Notes: generated from the sequence alone by a model not told the origin. 64,000 nucleotides of DNA from Streptomyces sp. CoH27 (GCF_020181035.1 NZ_JAIQYY010000011.1:124001-188000); one strand, 5' to 3'. Numbered from the stretch's first letter, positions 1 to 9,101 are shown. Program-made: numbers and translations.

Positions 1-1241
1 TCGCGCAGCCGCTGGGACTCCATTCCGCGGGCCTGCTCGGCCATCTGCACGGCGGTCGCCACCGCCTTGTCGGCCTGTCCCTGGCGCAGTTCGATCGTGC
101 AGAGCATGGCGAGCCGGTGCACCCGCCCCCGGTCGTGGGCGGGGTTGTCGACGGCCGCCGCCGCGTGCTCCCCGGCGGCGGCGATCTCACCGAGGCTGAG
201 CAGCGCCTCGGCCACCTGCACATTGACCAGGCCCGGCTGCACATAGCCGGTCTCGTCGGGCTCGTAGCCGCGCCGGATCCGCTCGGCGGCCGTCTCCGCG
301 CGCCGGATGCACGCCAGCGCGCTGCCGGCGTCGCCGAGATGGGCGTACGCCTTGGCCTGCATCGCGTACAGGTCGGAGGCGAGCGCCGGCGTGATGTGCC
401 GGCCGGCGGCCCGCAGCGCGGCCTCCGCGAAGGCGACGGCCTGCCGGTACTCCCGCATGAACAGCGACTGGTTGACCAGCAGCGCTATCACATAGGCGCC
501 GAGTCCCCGGTCCCCACTGGCCTTTGCGAGCCTGAGCGCCTGGTGGAAGTAGCGCTGCGCGAGTCCGTGCGCGTCGGAGTCATAGGCGCAGATACCGGCG
601 ACGGCGACCAACCCGCCGGTCGCCCGGTGCAGTTGACGCCCGGTCGCATCGGTGTAGCCGCCCCGCAGCAGCGGCGCCGCCTCGGCGTTGAGGAAGCCGA
701 CGATCCGGGTGCGGGTCGCGATACCGCCGGCCTTGCGGTACATCTGCTCGTAGTGCGCCCGCGCGGCGCGCAGCATCTCGATGTCGGCCGTGGTCACCCG
801 GTGCCGGCCGCCGCGTGACACGTCCACGTCCTCGGGCGGGTTCTCCCACTCCCACACCGGCATGACCGCCGGGGTCCCGGTGACGGCGGGGGCGCCCAGC
901 ACATGCGGCCGCTGCTGTTCGTCCGAGCGCCACAGGGCGGTGGCCCGCTCCACGAAGCCCGACAGCGACCCGGCGTGCGCGGTGCTCGGCTCGCCGGGTA
1001 CGCCGAGACCGATGTCGTCGAGCGTGACAGGACGATGGAGGCGGTTGGCGAGCACCTCACAGATCAGGTCGGGCACCTGACCGCGTGGCCGCTGGCCCTT
1101 CAACCACCGTGCCACGGCGGTGTGTTCGTACCGGAGGGCGAGACCGCGTCTCCGGCCGGCCTGGTTGACATGGGCGGCGAGACCGGCGTGCGAGATGCCC
1201 GCCTCGTCCAGGATCGCGTCGAGCAGAGTGTTGGGCTGCAT
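1..1241 (-). CDS. HTH/TPR-type transcriptional regulator, C-terminus cut by window edge
   Basis: The reading frame is open from an ATG at 1241 to the window edge, giving about 413 residues without a stop. The N-terminus (MQPNTLLDAILDEAG) followed by an atypical helix-turn-helix over about residues 1-80 is the layout of the large Streptomyces family of NsdA-like regulators, which carry tetratricopeptide-like helices behind the DNA-binding part. From about residue 140 on, the protein is alanine- and leucine-rich with repeated helical pairs such as HQALRLAKASGDRGLGAYV and AYAHLGDAGSALACIRRAE, consistent with TPR units that would bind a partner or ligand. No enzymatic motif is visible. The role is inferred to be developmental or antibiotic regulation because relatives act there, but the target is unknown. 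Confidence 0.75.
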   Translation of the reverse strand, partial: MQPNTLLDAILDEAGISHAGLAAHVNQAGRRRGLALRYEHTAVARWLKGQRPRGQVPDLICEVLANRLHRPVTLDDIGLGVPGEPSTAHAGSLSGFVERATALWRSDEQQRPHVLGAPAVTGTPAVMPVWEWENPPEDVDVSRGGRHRVTTADIEMLRAARAHYEQMYRKAGGIATRTRIVGFLNAEAAPLLRGGYTDATGRQLHRATGGLVAVAGICAYDSDAHGLAQRYFHQALRLAKASGDRGLGAYVIALLVNQSLFMREYRQAVAFAEAALRAAGRHITPALASDLYAMQAKAYAHLGDAGSALACIRRAETAAERIRRGYEPDETGYVQPGLVNVQVAEALLSLGEIAAAGEHAAAAVDNPAHDRGRVHRLAMLCTIELRQGQADKAVATAVQMAEQARGMESQRLR

Positions 1242-1342
1242 GGAATGCCCCCCGAGTGGCCTGGTGCGGTCAGCGTAGTGGCTCCGCCTTCACACGGGGT
1301 GTGAACGGAACACCTGCATCCGCACTGTGCACGCGGTGTTGC

Positions 1343-2398
1343 TCAGCGTGTTCTGCCGGTTGACTGGGGTCCCGGCCAAGCTTCCGGCTCCCCCTCGAAA
1401 AGCGGCGGCTTGGCCGGGGTGAGCAGCTTGCCCCTCGCTCGTTCGTTCCGCAGGACGAGCAGTGCCACGTCGTCCGTCGGACTGCCCGCCGTGTGGTGCA
1501 GGAGAGCCGAGAACAGGGCGCGCAGGAGCGACTGCGGCGAGACCGACTGATCGCCCACGGCCTCCCTGAGCGCCGTCGGCAGGGAGAAGAAGCGGCCCTT
1601 GGCGTCCCTGGCCTCCTCGGCGCCGTCCGTGAAAAGGACGAGGGAGTCGCCGGGGAAGAGCCGGCCACAGGCGTGGGCTTCCAGTTCCGTGGGCAAGGGG
1701 AAGGGGCCCAGCGGCGGGAGCGGGTCGACGCGGCTGAGCGGCTCCACACGCGTGCCGCTGATCCGGTACGGCCAGGGATGACCGCAGTTGAAGGCGTGCA
1801 GCTCGCCGTCGGGGCCGATCTCCAGGAGCAGGACGGTGACGAACTCCTCCGCGACCGGATGTTCGGTGCGGGCCCGCTCGCTCAGATGGCGGGCGAGGGC
1901 GCGGTCCAGCCGGCGGAGCACACGGCCGAGTTCGGGCTCGTCGTGAGCCGCCTCACGGAAGCTGCCGAGGACGGCGGCGACGGTGCCGAGGGCGGACAGA
2001 CCGTGCCCTCGTACGTCGCCCATGACCACGCGCACCCCGTGCTCGGTGGCGATCGCCTCGTACAGGTCCCCGCCGACGCAGGCGCCCCGGTCCGCGGACA
2101 GCTGGGCGGCGGCGACGTGCAGCCCGTCGAGACGCGGCGGCAGCGGACGCAGTACGACGCTCTGCGCGGCCCGCGCCACCCGGCGGGCCTGCCGCAGCTC
2201 ATGCAGCAGGGCGCGCCGGACATGGAATATGAGCCCGGTGCCGACGGCGAAGAAGACGGCGCTGGTGACGATGCGCGCCCCGAGCCCGGCCTGCTGGGCC
2301 AGCGGACAGCCGAACTTGTACCCGACCGCGACGCCGCCCCAGACCATGGGCAGTACGGCGCCCCGCGCGGTGGGTGCCCGTGCCTTGATACGGATCAT
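1343..2398 (-). CDS. Membrane-anchored PP2C/SpoIIE-type serine phosphatase
   Basis: A 351-residue protein. Two hydrophobic segments near residues 17-30 and 42-62 should anchor it in the membrane, with the catalytic domain in the cytoplasm. PPM/SpoIIE metal-binding motifs are present: GGDLYEA (109-115), GDVRGHGLSA (127-136), a CGHPWPYR stretch, FTDGAEEAR and a terminal TDDVALLVLR. Proteins of this family dephosphorylate serines on anti-sigma-factor antagonists. The ATG at 2398 is chosen because a GGGGGA ribosome site lies just upstream; the frame stays open further upstream only through the intergenic repeat and has no plausible start there. No sensor domain and no adjacent anti-sigma gene is visible, so the partner is unknown. 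Confidence 0.88.
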   Translation of the reverse strand: MIRIKARAPTARGAVLPMVWGGVAVGYKFGCPLAQQAGLGARIVTSAVFFAVGTGLIFHVRRALLHELRQARRVARAAQSVVLRPLPPRLDGLHVAAAQLSADRGACVGGDLYEAIATEHGVRVVMGDVRGHGLSALGTVAAVLGSFREAAHDEPELGRVLRRLDRALARHLSERARTEHPVAEEFVTVLLLEIGPDGELHAFNCGHPWPYRISGTRVEPLSRVDPLPPLGPFPLPTELEAHACGRLFPGDSLVLFTDGAEEARDAKGRFFSLPTALREAVGDQSVSPQSLLRALFSALLHHTAGSPTDDVALLVLRNERARGKLLTPAKPPLFEGEPEAWPGPQSTGRTR

Positions 2399-2495
2399 GC
2401 CTCTGGTCCCCCATGGAGTCCCTGACCGAGCAGACGGACCGACCCCGAAAGGCCGGTCCGATTCTGTCGAGGGCACGGTCCGGGAGGACCAGATC

Positions 2496-2525
2496 GGCTC
2501 CGATTCCCACTCAAATGAGTGAGCC
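2496..2525. promoter_or_regulatory. Nested inverted repeat upstream of the phosphatase gene
   Basis: CACTCA-AA-TGAGTG (2508-2521) is a perfect inverted repeat flanked by GGCTC (2496-2500) and GAGCC (2521-2525). It lies about 110 bases upstream of the phosphatase start, where an operator could sit. The binding protein is unknown. Confidence 0.35.
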
Positions 2526-2568
2526 GACCCTGGCCGACTCGCATTTATGCAGCTGGCAGAGGGGTACA

Positions 2569-2680
2569 GCGCCCCCAAAGGGGCGTGGGGCTGTGCTCGA
2601 TGTGCGGCTCCGCCGCGTGGGCGCGAGCGACCACGACGAACCCGCAGCCGCCGAACAAGCACAGCTCCCCGCCCCGTAGG
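2569..2680. repeat. Interspersed Streptomyces repeat, copy 1
   Basis: This stretch shares a nearly identical core (TGCGGCTCCGCCGCGTGGGC, then a CCACGACG..ACCCGCAG block) with copies at 8546-8648 and 32041-32172. Here the ends also form a long inverted repeat: GGGGCGTGGGGCTGTGC near 2580-2596 pairs with GCACAGCTCCCCGCCCC near 2659-2676. It sits directly after the pheT stop, so on the minus strand it may act as the pheST terminator. Similar elements are abundant in Streptomyces intergenic DNA. Confidence 0.75.
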
Positions 2681-2684
2681 CGAA

Positions 2685-5207
2685 CTAGCCCCGCAGAACC
2701 GCACCCGTGCGCTCGCCCGCGAGGGCAACCGCGGCATCCCGGGCAGCAGACGCCTCATCCACGGTCAACGTACGGTCCCCGGCCCGGAAGCGGAGCGCAT
2801 ACGCCAGCGACTTCCGGCCTTCGCCCAACTGCTCCGCGTTCTCATACACGTCGAACAGCCGGATGGACTCAAGCAGCTCACCCGCACCCTCCCGCAGCGC
2901 CGCCTCGACCTCCGCGGCCGGGACGGGCAGGTCGACCACGAGGGCGACATCCTGCGTGGCGACCGGGAACGTGGAGATGCCCGGCGCCTGCGGGACACCG
3001 TCGCCGACGGCCTCCAGCGCGTCCAGGTCGAGTTCCATCGCGCAGGTGCGCTCCGGCAGCCCCAGGGCCTTCAGCACGCGCGGGTGCAGCTCGCCCGCGT
3101 GGCCCACGACCCGCTCCGCACCGTCGGCGACGATGAGCAGCTCGGCACAGCGGCCGGGGTGCCACGGGCCGTACTGGCCCTTGCGCACGACCAGCTCGGC
3201 ACCGGCCTCACGGGCGACGGCACGCGCCGCCTCCACCGCGTCGGCCCAGTCCGCCGGACGGCCCTTGCCCCACCAGCCGGCCTGCTCGCGGGCCCCGCTC
3301 AGCACCGCGGCCACGTGCCGCGGCTGCTCGGGCAGCACCGCGTTGAGGGCGGCGATCTCCTCGTCGGTCGGACGCCGGTCGACGGGCAGGTGCGTGGCGA
3401 CACCCTGCTCCTCGCGCGGGTGGAAGACCAGACCCGTCTCGAACAGCGCCAGGTCGTGGCTGCCCCGGCCGGCGTTGCGCCGCAGCGCGCCGAGCAGGCC
3501 CGGCAGCAGCGTCGTACGGAGCGCGGGCTCCTCGTCGCTCAGCGGGTTGACGAGCTTGACGACGCGGCGGGCCGGGTCGTCGGCCGCCAGGCCGAGCTGG
3601 TCGAAGACCTGCTCGCCGACGAACGGGTAGTTCGGTGCCTCGACGTAACCCGCGCCGGCCAGTACCCGGCCGACCCGGCGGTGCAGGCGCTGGCGGTGGG
3701 TCAGGCCGCGGCCCGAGGGGAGCTTGGGCAGCGTGGAGGGCAGGTTCTCGTAGCCCTCCAGGCGGATGACCTCCTCGGCGAGGTCGTTCGGGTCGACCAG
3801 GTCGGGCCGCCAGGACGGGACGGTGACGATCAGCTCGTCCTGCCCGTAGACGTCGCAGCCGACCTGCTGGAGACGGCGTACGACGGTCTCGCGGCCGTAG
3901 TCGACGCCCGCGACCTTGTCCGGGTGGTTCGCCGGGATGCTGATGGTGTGCGGGGCCGAGGGCGCGATGATCTCGGTGACGCCGGCCTCCGCCGTACCGC
4001 CGGCAAGGAGGACCAGCAGGTCCACCGTGCGCTGTGCGGCGGCCGCGGCGGCCTGCGGGTCGACGCCGCGCTCGAAGCGGCGGGACGCCTCGGACAGCAG
4101 CTTCTGCCGGCGGGACGTGCGGGCGATCGCGACGGCGTCGAAGTGCGCCGCCTCGATGACCACGTCGGTGGTGCCGTTCACGCCGTTCTCGGTGACCTCG
4201 TGGTCGGCGATCTCGGTGTTGGCACCGCCCATGACGCCCGCGAGGCCGATGGGGCCGCGGTCGTCGGTGATGACAAGGTCCTCGGCGTGCAGCTTCCGCT
4301 CGACACCGTCGAGCGTGACGAGCTTCTCGCCCTCCTGGGCGCGGCGCACGCCGATGGTGCCCTGGACCAGGGACCGGTCGTAGGCGTGCAGCGGCTGGCC
4401 CAGCTCCATCATCACGTAGTTCGTGACGTCGACGGCGAGGGAGATCGGGCGCATGCCGACCTTCTGCAGCCGGCGCTGGAGCCAGATCGGGGAGCGGGCC
4501 TCGGGGCGCAGGCCGGTGACCGTGCGCGCGGTGAAGCGGTCGCAGCCGAACGGGTCGGTGACCTGGACCGGGTAGCCGTAGGCGTTCGGCGCCGGTACGT
4601 CGATCAGGGCCGGGTCGCGCAGCGGCAGGCCGTAGGCGATGGCGGCCTCGCGGGCGACGCCGCGGATGGACAGGCAGTCGCCGCGGTTGGCGGTGACGGC
4701 GATGTCCAGGACCTCGTCGACCAGCTCCAGCAGCTCGATGGCGTCCTTGCCGACCTCGGTCTCCGGCGGCAGCACGATGATGCCGTGGGTGCCGTCGTCG
4801 CCCATGCCCAGCTCGTCGGTGGAGCAGATCATGCCGTGGGACGTCTTGCCGTAGGTCTGGCGGGCGGCGATGGAGAAGCCGCCGGGGAGGGTGGCGCCGG
4901 GGAGGACCACGACGACCTTGTCACCGACCTGGAAGTTGCGGGCGCCGCAGACGATCTCCTGGGGCTCGCCGGTGCCGTTGGCCTGGCCGACGTCGACGGT
5001 GCAGAAGCGGATCGGCTTCTTGAAGCCCTCCAGCTCCTCGATGGTCAGCACCTGGCCGACGACCAGCGGGCCCTTGAGGTCGGCGCCGAGCTGCTCGACG
5101 GTCTCGACCTCCAGGCCGGCCGAGACGAGCTTCTCCTGGACGTCGCGGCCGGTTTCCGTCGCCGGCAGGTCGACGTACTCCCGCAGCCAAGAAAGCGGGA
5201 CCCGCAT
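2685..5207 (-). CDS. pheT: Phenylalanyl-tRNA synthetase beta subunit
   Basis: The 840-residue large subunit of the alpha2-beta2 class II synthetase that charges tRNA-Phe. It has the expected order: an N-terminal B1 start (MRVPLSWLREYVDLP), a tRNA-binding OB fold near residues 40-160 (GQVLTIEELEGF, VCGARNFQVGDKVVV, GMICSTDELGMG), a B3/B4 editing domain, a B5 domain (VAGVDYGRETVV), the inactive catalytic-like core (PNYPFVGEQVFDQLG, LPGLLGALRRNAGRG) and a C-terminal anticodon-binding fold (PVATQDVALVVDLPVPAAEV). Its ATG shares one base with the pheS stop codon (TGATG), so the two subunits are translationally coupled. Length is normal for the family. The 3' end runs into interspersed repeat copy 1. 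Confidence 0.98.
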   Translation of the reverse strand: MRVPLSWLREYVDLPATETGRDVQEKLVSAGLEVETVEQLGADLKGPLVVGQVLTIEELEGFKKPIRFCTVDVGQANGTGEPQEIVCGARNFQVGDKVVVVLPGATLPGGFSIAARQTYGKTSHGMICSTDELGMGDDGTHGIIVLPPETEVGKDAIELLELVDEVLDIAVTANRGDCLSIRGVAREAAIAYGLPLRDPALIDVPAPNAYGYPVQVTDPFGCDRFTARTVTGLRPEARSPIWLQRRLQKVGMRPISLAVDVTNYVMMELGQPLHAYDRSLVQGTIGVRRAQEGEKLVTLDGVERKLHAEDLVITDDRGPIGLAGVMGGANTEIADHEVTENGVNGTTDVVIEAAHFDAVAIARTSRRQKLLSEASRRFERGVDPQAAAAAAQRTVDLLVLLAGGTAEAGVTEIIAPSAPHTISIPANHPDKVAGVDYGRETVVRRLQQVGCDVYGQDELIVTVPSWRPDLVDPNDLAEEVIRLEGYENLPSTLPKLPSGRGLTHRQRLHRRVGRVLAGAGYVEAPNYPFVGEQVFDQLGLAADDPARRVVKLVNPLSDEEPALRTTLLPGLLGALRRNAGRGSHDLALFETGLVFHPREEQGVATHLPVDRRPTDEEIAALNAVLPEQPRHVAAVLSGAREQAGWWGKGRPADWADAVEAARAVAREAGAELVVRKGQYGPWHPGRCAELLIVADGAERVVGHAGELHPRVLKALGLPERTCAMELDLDALEAVGDGVPQAPGISTFPVATQDVALVVDLPVPAAEVEAALREGAGELLESIRLFDVYENAEQLGEGRKSLAYALRFRAGDRTLTVDEASAARDAAVALAGERTGAVLRG

Positions 5208-6328
5208 CAGATCTCCATCCCGAACGGCCGGGTGAACCGGACGTCACCCTCGACCATGTCTCGCATGTCTTCGACGTTGTGGCGGAACATCAGCATCCGC
5301 TCGATGCCGAACCCGAAGGCGAAGCCGCTGTACTTCTCCGGGTCGACGCCGCAGGCGGTGAGCACCCGCGGGTTGACCATGCCGCAGCCGCCGAGCTCGA
5401 TCCAGCCCTCGCTGGAGCAGGTGCGGCAGGGCCGGTCGGGGTTGCCGACGGACTCGCCCTTGCAGACGTAGCAGAGCATGTCCATCTCGGCGCTCGGCTC
5501 GGTGAAGGGGAAGAAGTTCGGCCGCAGCCGGGTCTTCATGCCCTCGCCGAACAGCGACTGGACCATGTGGTCCAGGGTGCCCTTGAGGTCCGCCATGGTC
5601 AGGCCCTCGTCCACGGCGAGCAGCTCGACCTGGTGGAAGACGGGCGTGTGCGTGGCGTCCAGCTCGTCGGTGCGGTACACGCGGCCGGGGCAGATCACGT
5701 AGACCGGCAGCTCGCGGTCGAGCAGCGAGCGGATCTGGACCGGCGAGGTGTGGGTGCGCAGCACGACACCGGACTCCGTACCGCCGTCGGGGCCCTGCAC
5801 GAAGAAGGTGTCCTGCTCGCCGCGGGCCGGGTGGTCCGGGCCGATGTTCAGGGCGTCGAAGTTGAACCACTCGGCCTCGACCTGCGGGCCCTCGGCGACC
5901 TCGTAGCCCATGGCCACGAAGATGTCCTCGATGCGCTCCGAGAGCGTGGTCAGCGGGTGCCGGGCGCCGGCCGGGACGCGGTCGTACGGCAGCGTGACGT
6001 CGACCGACTCCTCGACCAGGACGCGGGCGTCGCGCTCGGCCTCCAGCTCGGTCTGGCGACCGGCGAGGGCCTTGTTGACGGCGCCGCGGGCCATGCCGAC
6101 GCGCTTGCCGGCCTCGGCCTTGGCGTGCGGGGGCAGGGCGCCGATCTCGCGGTTGGCGAGGGCCAGCGGGGAGGCCGGGCCGGTGTGGGCGACCTTGGCC
6201 TCGTGGAGCGCGTCGAGGGAGTCCGCGGCGGCGAAGGCGGCGAGCGCCTCGTCCCGCATGCGCTCGATCTCTTCCGGTTTCAACGTCTCGACCTCGACAG
6301 GGTCGTACGACTTATTGGGTGCCGACAT
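5207..6328 (-). CDS. pheS: Phenylalanyl-tRNA synthetase alpha subunit
   Basis: The 373-residue catalytic subunit of phenylalanyl-tRNA synthetase. An N-terminal coiled coil (about 1-100) contacts tRNA. The class II core follows, with motif 2 (LRTHTSPVQIRSL, VYRTDELDATHTPVFHQVE) and motif 3 (GFGIERMLMFRHNVEDMRD). The C-x2-C..C-x2-C pattern in MLCYVCKGE..CRTCSSEGW is seen in actinobacterial PheS. The ATG at 6328 gives the usual family length. pheS is the first gene of a two-gene operon with pheT. An upstream region of about 140 bases separates it from the histidine kinase gene, so it probably has its own promoter. Confidence 0.98.
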   Translation of the reverse strand: MSAPNKSYDPVEVETLKPEEIERMRDEALAAFAAADSLDALHEAKVAHTGPASPLALANREIGALPPHAKAEAGKRVGMARGAVNKALAGRQTELEAERDARVLVEESVDVTLPYDRVPAGARHPLTTLSERIEDIFVAMGYEVAEGPQVEAEWFNFDALNIGPDHPARGEQDTFFVQGPDGGTESGVVLRTHTSPVQIRSLLDRELPVYVICPGRVYRTDELDATHTPVFHQVELLAVDEGLTMADLKGTLDHMVQSLFGEGMKTRLRPNFFPFTEPSAEMDMLCYVCKGESVGNPDRPCRTCSSEGWIELGGCGMVNPRVLTACGVDPEKYSGFAFGFGIERMLMFRHNVEDMRDMVEGDVRFTRPFGMEI

Positions 6329-6416
6329 CTCTTCCCGTGCTTCCGATTGGCTGGCGGATGGTCCCCGTCACCGACTCGCGAGGGCCGCGTGAAGGACACA
6401 AAGGTGCCAAAGGCCG

Positions 6417-6422
6417 AGTCTA
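6417..6422 (-). promoter_or_regulatory. pheS: Possible -10 element for pheST
   Basis: TAGACT on the minus strand fits the actinobacterial TAnnnT -10 consensus and would give a leader of about 80 bases before pheS. No good -35 lies 16-18 bases upstream, so this is a weak prediction. Confidence 0.25.
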
Positions 6423-6468
6423 ACGGGGTGGAGGTGTACGAAGAGCCCGTGGGCCGCTCCGGCTCTCG

Positions 6469-7611
6469 TCAAGCGAGATACGCCGGGGCCGCCACGGGCA
6501 ACGTAAATCGGAACTCGGCGCCGCCGACGGGGGCGCGGCCGACCGTGATGGTGCCGCCGTGGGCTTCGACGATGCCCTTGACGATGTACAGCCCGAGGCC
6601 CGTGCCACCGCGCTTGCTGCCCCGCCAGAAGCGGGTGAAGACGCGGTTCATGGATTCCTCCGGGATGCCGGGACCCTCGTCGCTCACCGTGACCGATGTG
6701 CCGGTGTCCTCGCCGTCGCGCGGGGATGCGCAGGGCGTGACGTCAATGGTGACGGTTCCCTCGCCGTGCCGCACGGCATTTTCGATGAGGTTGCTCAGCA
6801 CCTGGTCGACCTTGTCGGGGTCGGCCCACAGGGCGGGCAGTGGCTGTTCGATGCGCAGCAGGAAGCGGTCGGCGGGCTGGCCCGCGGCGACGTAGGCCTG
6901 GATGTGCCGGGAGACGGCGGCCCCGATGTCGACGGGCTGGCGGCGCACCTCCAGGCGTCCGCTGTCGATCCGGGAGATGTCGAGCAGCTCGGCGATGAGC
7001 CGGGTGACCCGGTCGGCGTCGGCGTCGACGGTCTCCAGCATCAGCCGTTTCTGGTCGTCGGTGAAGCGCTCCCACTTGGCGAGCAGCGTGGCCGTGAAGC
7101 CCTTCACGGAGGTCAGCGGGGAGCGCAGCTCGTGGGCGACGGTGGCGATCAGCTCAGCGTGGCTGCGCTCGGTGCGGCGGCGGGCCTCGGTGTCGCGCAG
7201 GGACACGACGACACGCTGGACGGGCCCGAGAGGTTCGGCGCGAACGTACCGGGCGGAGACGAGCACCTCCCGCCCGCCGGGCAGCAGCAGATTCCGCTCG
7301 GGCTGCCGCACCCGGATGGCGAGCCCGCCGTAGGGATCGGTGAGCTGCCACCACCGGCGCCCCTCCAGATCCTCCAAGGGCAGCGCCTTCTCCAGCGGCT
7401 GCCCGAGGGCGTCGGCAGGGGGTACGGCGGTGATACGGCCGGCGGCGGCGTTGAAGCGGACGACCCGCCCGTGCTCATCGGCGATGACGAGGCCGTCGGG
7501 CAGCTCGTCGGGATCGAGGCCCGCACAGTCGCCGTGCCGGGGCGTGGGGGTGCGCCGCGCGTCCCGCCCCTCCGGTCCCCCCGGCGCGGTCCTTGTGCCG
7601 CCCACACTCAT
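6469..7611 (-). CDS. Soluble PAS-domain sensor histidine kinase
   Basis: A 380-residue kinase with no membrane segment. A PAS-like sensor region (about 38-140, LVIADEHGRVVRFNAAAGRI) is followed by a HisKA dimerisation domain with the H-box TVAHELRSPLTSVKG (phospho-acceptor near His160). The HATPase domain shows an N-box (NLIENAVRHG), a G1 box (DEGPGIP), an F box (FTRFWRG) and a G2 box (GGTGLGLYIVKG). All ATP-binding and phosphotransfer elements look intact. It lies 50 bases downstream of the RNA methylase gene on the same strand and is probably co-transcribed with it. No response regulator is adjacent, so it is an orphan kinase. The signal is presumably cytoplasmic, but nothing in the sequence names it. 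Confidence 0.93.
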   Translation of the reverse strand: MSVGGTRTAPGGPEGRDARRTPTPRHGDCAGLDPDELPDGLVIADEHGRVVRFNAAAGRITAVPPADALGQPLEKALPLEDLEGRRWWQLTDPYGGLAIRVRQPERNLLLPGGREVLVSARYVRAEPLGPVQRVVVSLRDTEARRRTERSHAELIATVAHELRSPLTSVKGFTATLLAKWERFTDDQKRLMLETVDADADRVTRLIAELLDISRIDSGRLEVRRQPVDIGAAVSRHIQAYVAAGQPADRFLLRIEQPLPALWADPDKVDQVLSNLIENAVRHGEGTVTIDVTPCASPRDGEDTGTSVTVSDEGPGIPEESMNRVFTRFWRGSKRGGTGLGLYIVKGIVEAHGGTITVGRAPVGGAEFRFTLPVAAPAYLA

Positions 7612-7661
7612 CCCCGTACCCCACCTCTCCGACGGCGCAGGGCCCCGAGGTCGTCACCCTA

Positions 7662-8522
7662 CTAGCTCTCGGTGACGGAGCGGCACCCTCCGGAGGCGCG
7701 CTGTGCACGGGCCGACGCGTAGAGACATACGGCAGCGGCGGTGGCCAGGTTCAGACTCTCGGCCTTTCCGTGGATGGGGACGCGTACGACGGCGTCGGCG
7801 AGGGCGCGGGTCTCCTCGGGCAGGCCCCAGGCCTCGTTCCCGAACACCCAGGCGGTGGGTCCGCCCATGCTCCCCTTGTCCAGCTCCTCGTCGAGGTCAC
7901 GGTCGCCGGCCCCGTCGGCGGCGAGGATGCGCACCCCTGCGTCCTTCAGCCCCTGCACGGCCCGCTCGACGGGCACGCCGACGGCGACGGGCAGATGGAA
8001 GTGGGAGCCGACGGAGGCGCGTACGGCCTTGGGGTTGTACAGGTCGACGGAGGCGTCGGTGAGGACGACCGCCTCGGCGCCGGCGGCGTCGGCGCACCGC
8101 AGCACGGTCCCGGCGTTCCCGGGATCCCGCACATGGGCGAGCACGGCGACCAGTTTCGGCCGGGCGGCGAGGATGTCCTCGAAGGAGGTGTCCAGGAACC
8201 GGCACACCCCGACCAGCCCCTGCGGGGTCACGGTGGTGGAGATGTCGGCGATGACGTCCTCGGCGGCCAGATGCACCCGGGCACCGGCGCTCCGGGCGGC
8301 CCCGACGATGTCGGCGTACCGCTCCGCGGCCTCGACGGTGGCGAACAGCTCGACGAGGGTGGGGGTGCCGTCCACCCGATGCCCGGCCGCCTCCCGGACG
8401 GCCTGCGGCCCCTCCGCGAGAAACAGCCGGTCCTTACCCCGGAAGTTCCGCTTGGCCAGCCGTCGGGCGGCACTTACCCGGGCGGACCGGGGAGAGATGA
8501 GCTCAGGAGAGACGGGGGGCAT
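7662..8522 (-). CDS. TrmH/SpoU-family rRNA 2'-O-methyltransferase
   Basis: A 286-residue SPOUT methyltransferase. The N-terminal L30-like substrate-binding domain (about 1-110, LAKRNFRGKDRLFLAEGPQ) is followed by the knotted SAM-binding domain with its three motifs: VRDPGNAGTVLRCADAAG, FGNEAWGLPEE and IHGKAESLNLATAAA. Enzymes of this type methylate ribose 2'-OH in 23S rRNA or tRNA; position beside infC-rpmI-rplT favours rRNA. The ATG at 8522 is preferred over the longer frame because that extension is repeat DNA and a GAAGG ribosome site precedes 8522. The exact nucleotide target, and whether it confers resistance as TsnR or AviRb do, cannot be told from sequence. Confidence 0.92.
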   Translation of the reverse strand: MPPVSPELISPRSARVSAARRLAKRNFRGKDRLFLAEGPQAVREAAGHRVDGTPTLVELFATVEAAERYADIVGAARSAGARVHLAAEDVIADISTTVTPQGLVGVCRFLDTSFEDILAARPKLVAVLAHVRDPGNAGTVLRCADAAGAEAVVLTDASVDLYNPKAVRASVGSHFHLPVAVGVPVERAVQGLKDAGVRILAADGAGDRDLDEELDKGSMGGPTAWVFGNEAWGLPEETRALADAVVRVPIHGKAESLNLATAAAVCLYASARAQRASGGCRSVTES

Positions 8523-8545
8523 CCTTGTACCTTCGGAAACTTGTG

Positions 8546-8648
8546 GCGCACCCCGAAGGGGCGCGGGCCGTGTCGATATGCGGCTCCGCCGCGTGGGCGC
8601 GATCAACCACGACGCACCCGCAGCCGAACGATTCGCGCTGCACGCCCC
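8546..8648. repeat. Interspersed Streptomyces repeat, copy 2
   Basis: Same element as at 2569-2680, beginning GCGCACCCCGAAGGGGCGCG and containing the TGCGGCTCCGCCGCGTGGGC core. It occupies the space between the rplT terminator and the RNA methylase start, so it would lie in the 5' leader of the methylase transcript. Its terminal inverted arms are less complete than in copy 1. Confidence 0.75.
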
Positions 8649-8655
8649 AACAACA

Positions 8656-8685
8656 GGACCCGCAAGCCATACAGCCTGCGGGTCC
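8656..8685 (-). terminator. Intrinsic terminator of infC-rpmI-rplT
   Basis: On the minus strand GGACCCGCA and TGCGGGTCC form a stem around a short loop, followed by TGTTGTTG. It lies about 30 bases after the rplT stop. Confidence 0.8.
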
Positions 8686-8717
8686 TTCAGTGAACGTCGG
8701 CTAAAGCCGGCGCAGCG

Positions 8718-9101
8718 TCACGCGGCCTTGGGCGCGTTGACGTCGCTCGGCAGCGCCTTCTGCGCGACCTCGACGAGCGCCGCGAAGGCGTTCGCGTCGT
8801 TGACGGCCAGCTCGGCCAGGATCTTGCGGTCGACCTCGACGTTCGCGGCCTTCAGACCCTGGATGAAGCGGTTGTAGGTGATGCCGTTGGCGCGGGCAGC
8901 GGCGTTGATGCGCTGGATCCACAGCTGACGGAAGTCGCCCTTGCGCTTCTTGCGGTCGTTGTAGTTGTAGACCAGCGAGTGGGTGACCTGCTCCTTGGCC
9001 TTGCGGTACAGACGCGACCGCTGACCGCGGTAGCCGGAGGCCTGTTCGAGGATCGCCCGGCGCTTCTTGTGGGCGTTGACTGCCCGCTTGACGCGTGCCA
9101 C
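8718..9101 (-). CDS. rplT: 50S ribosomal protein L20
   Basis: A 127-residue basic protein of the large subunit, needed early in 50S assembly, where it binds 23S rRNA. The sequence is the standard L20: MARVKRAVNAHKKRR at the start, a long basic helix (ASGYRGQRSRLYRKAKEQV), then RKGDFRQLWIQRINAAAR and NRFIQGLKAA. It has a short acidic/alanine tail beyond the usual length, as is common in actinobacteria. It is the last gene of infC-rpmI-rplT and is followed by a clear terminator. In other bacteria L20 represses this operon; whether it does so here is unknown. Confidence 0.98.
   Translation of the reverse strand: MARVKRAVNAHKKRRAILEQASGYRGQRSRLYRKAKEQVTHSLVYNYNDRKKRKGDFRQLWIQRINAAARANGITYNRFIQGLKAANVEVDRKILAELAVNDANAFAALVEVAQKALPSDVNAPKAA

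Noticed and set aside
2508..2521. BldD-type binding site
   Set aside because: The CACTCA-AA-TGAGTG palindrome does not fit the BldD consensus closely enough; reported only as an unassigned inverted repeat.
2547..5471. 974-codon plus-strand open frame opposite pheT and the end of pheS
   Set aside because: It is the antisense of two certain genes. High GC makes long antisense frames common, and its sequence is Arg/Gly/Leu-rich low-complexity with no family features.
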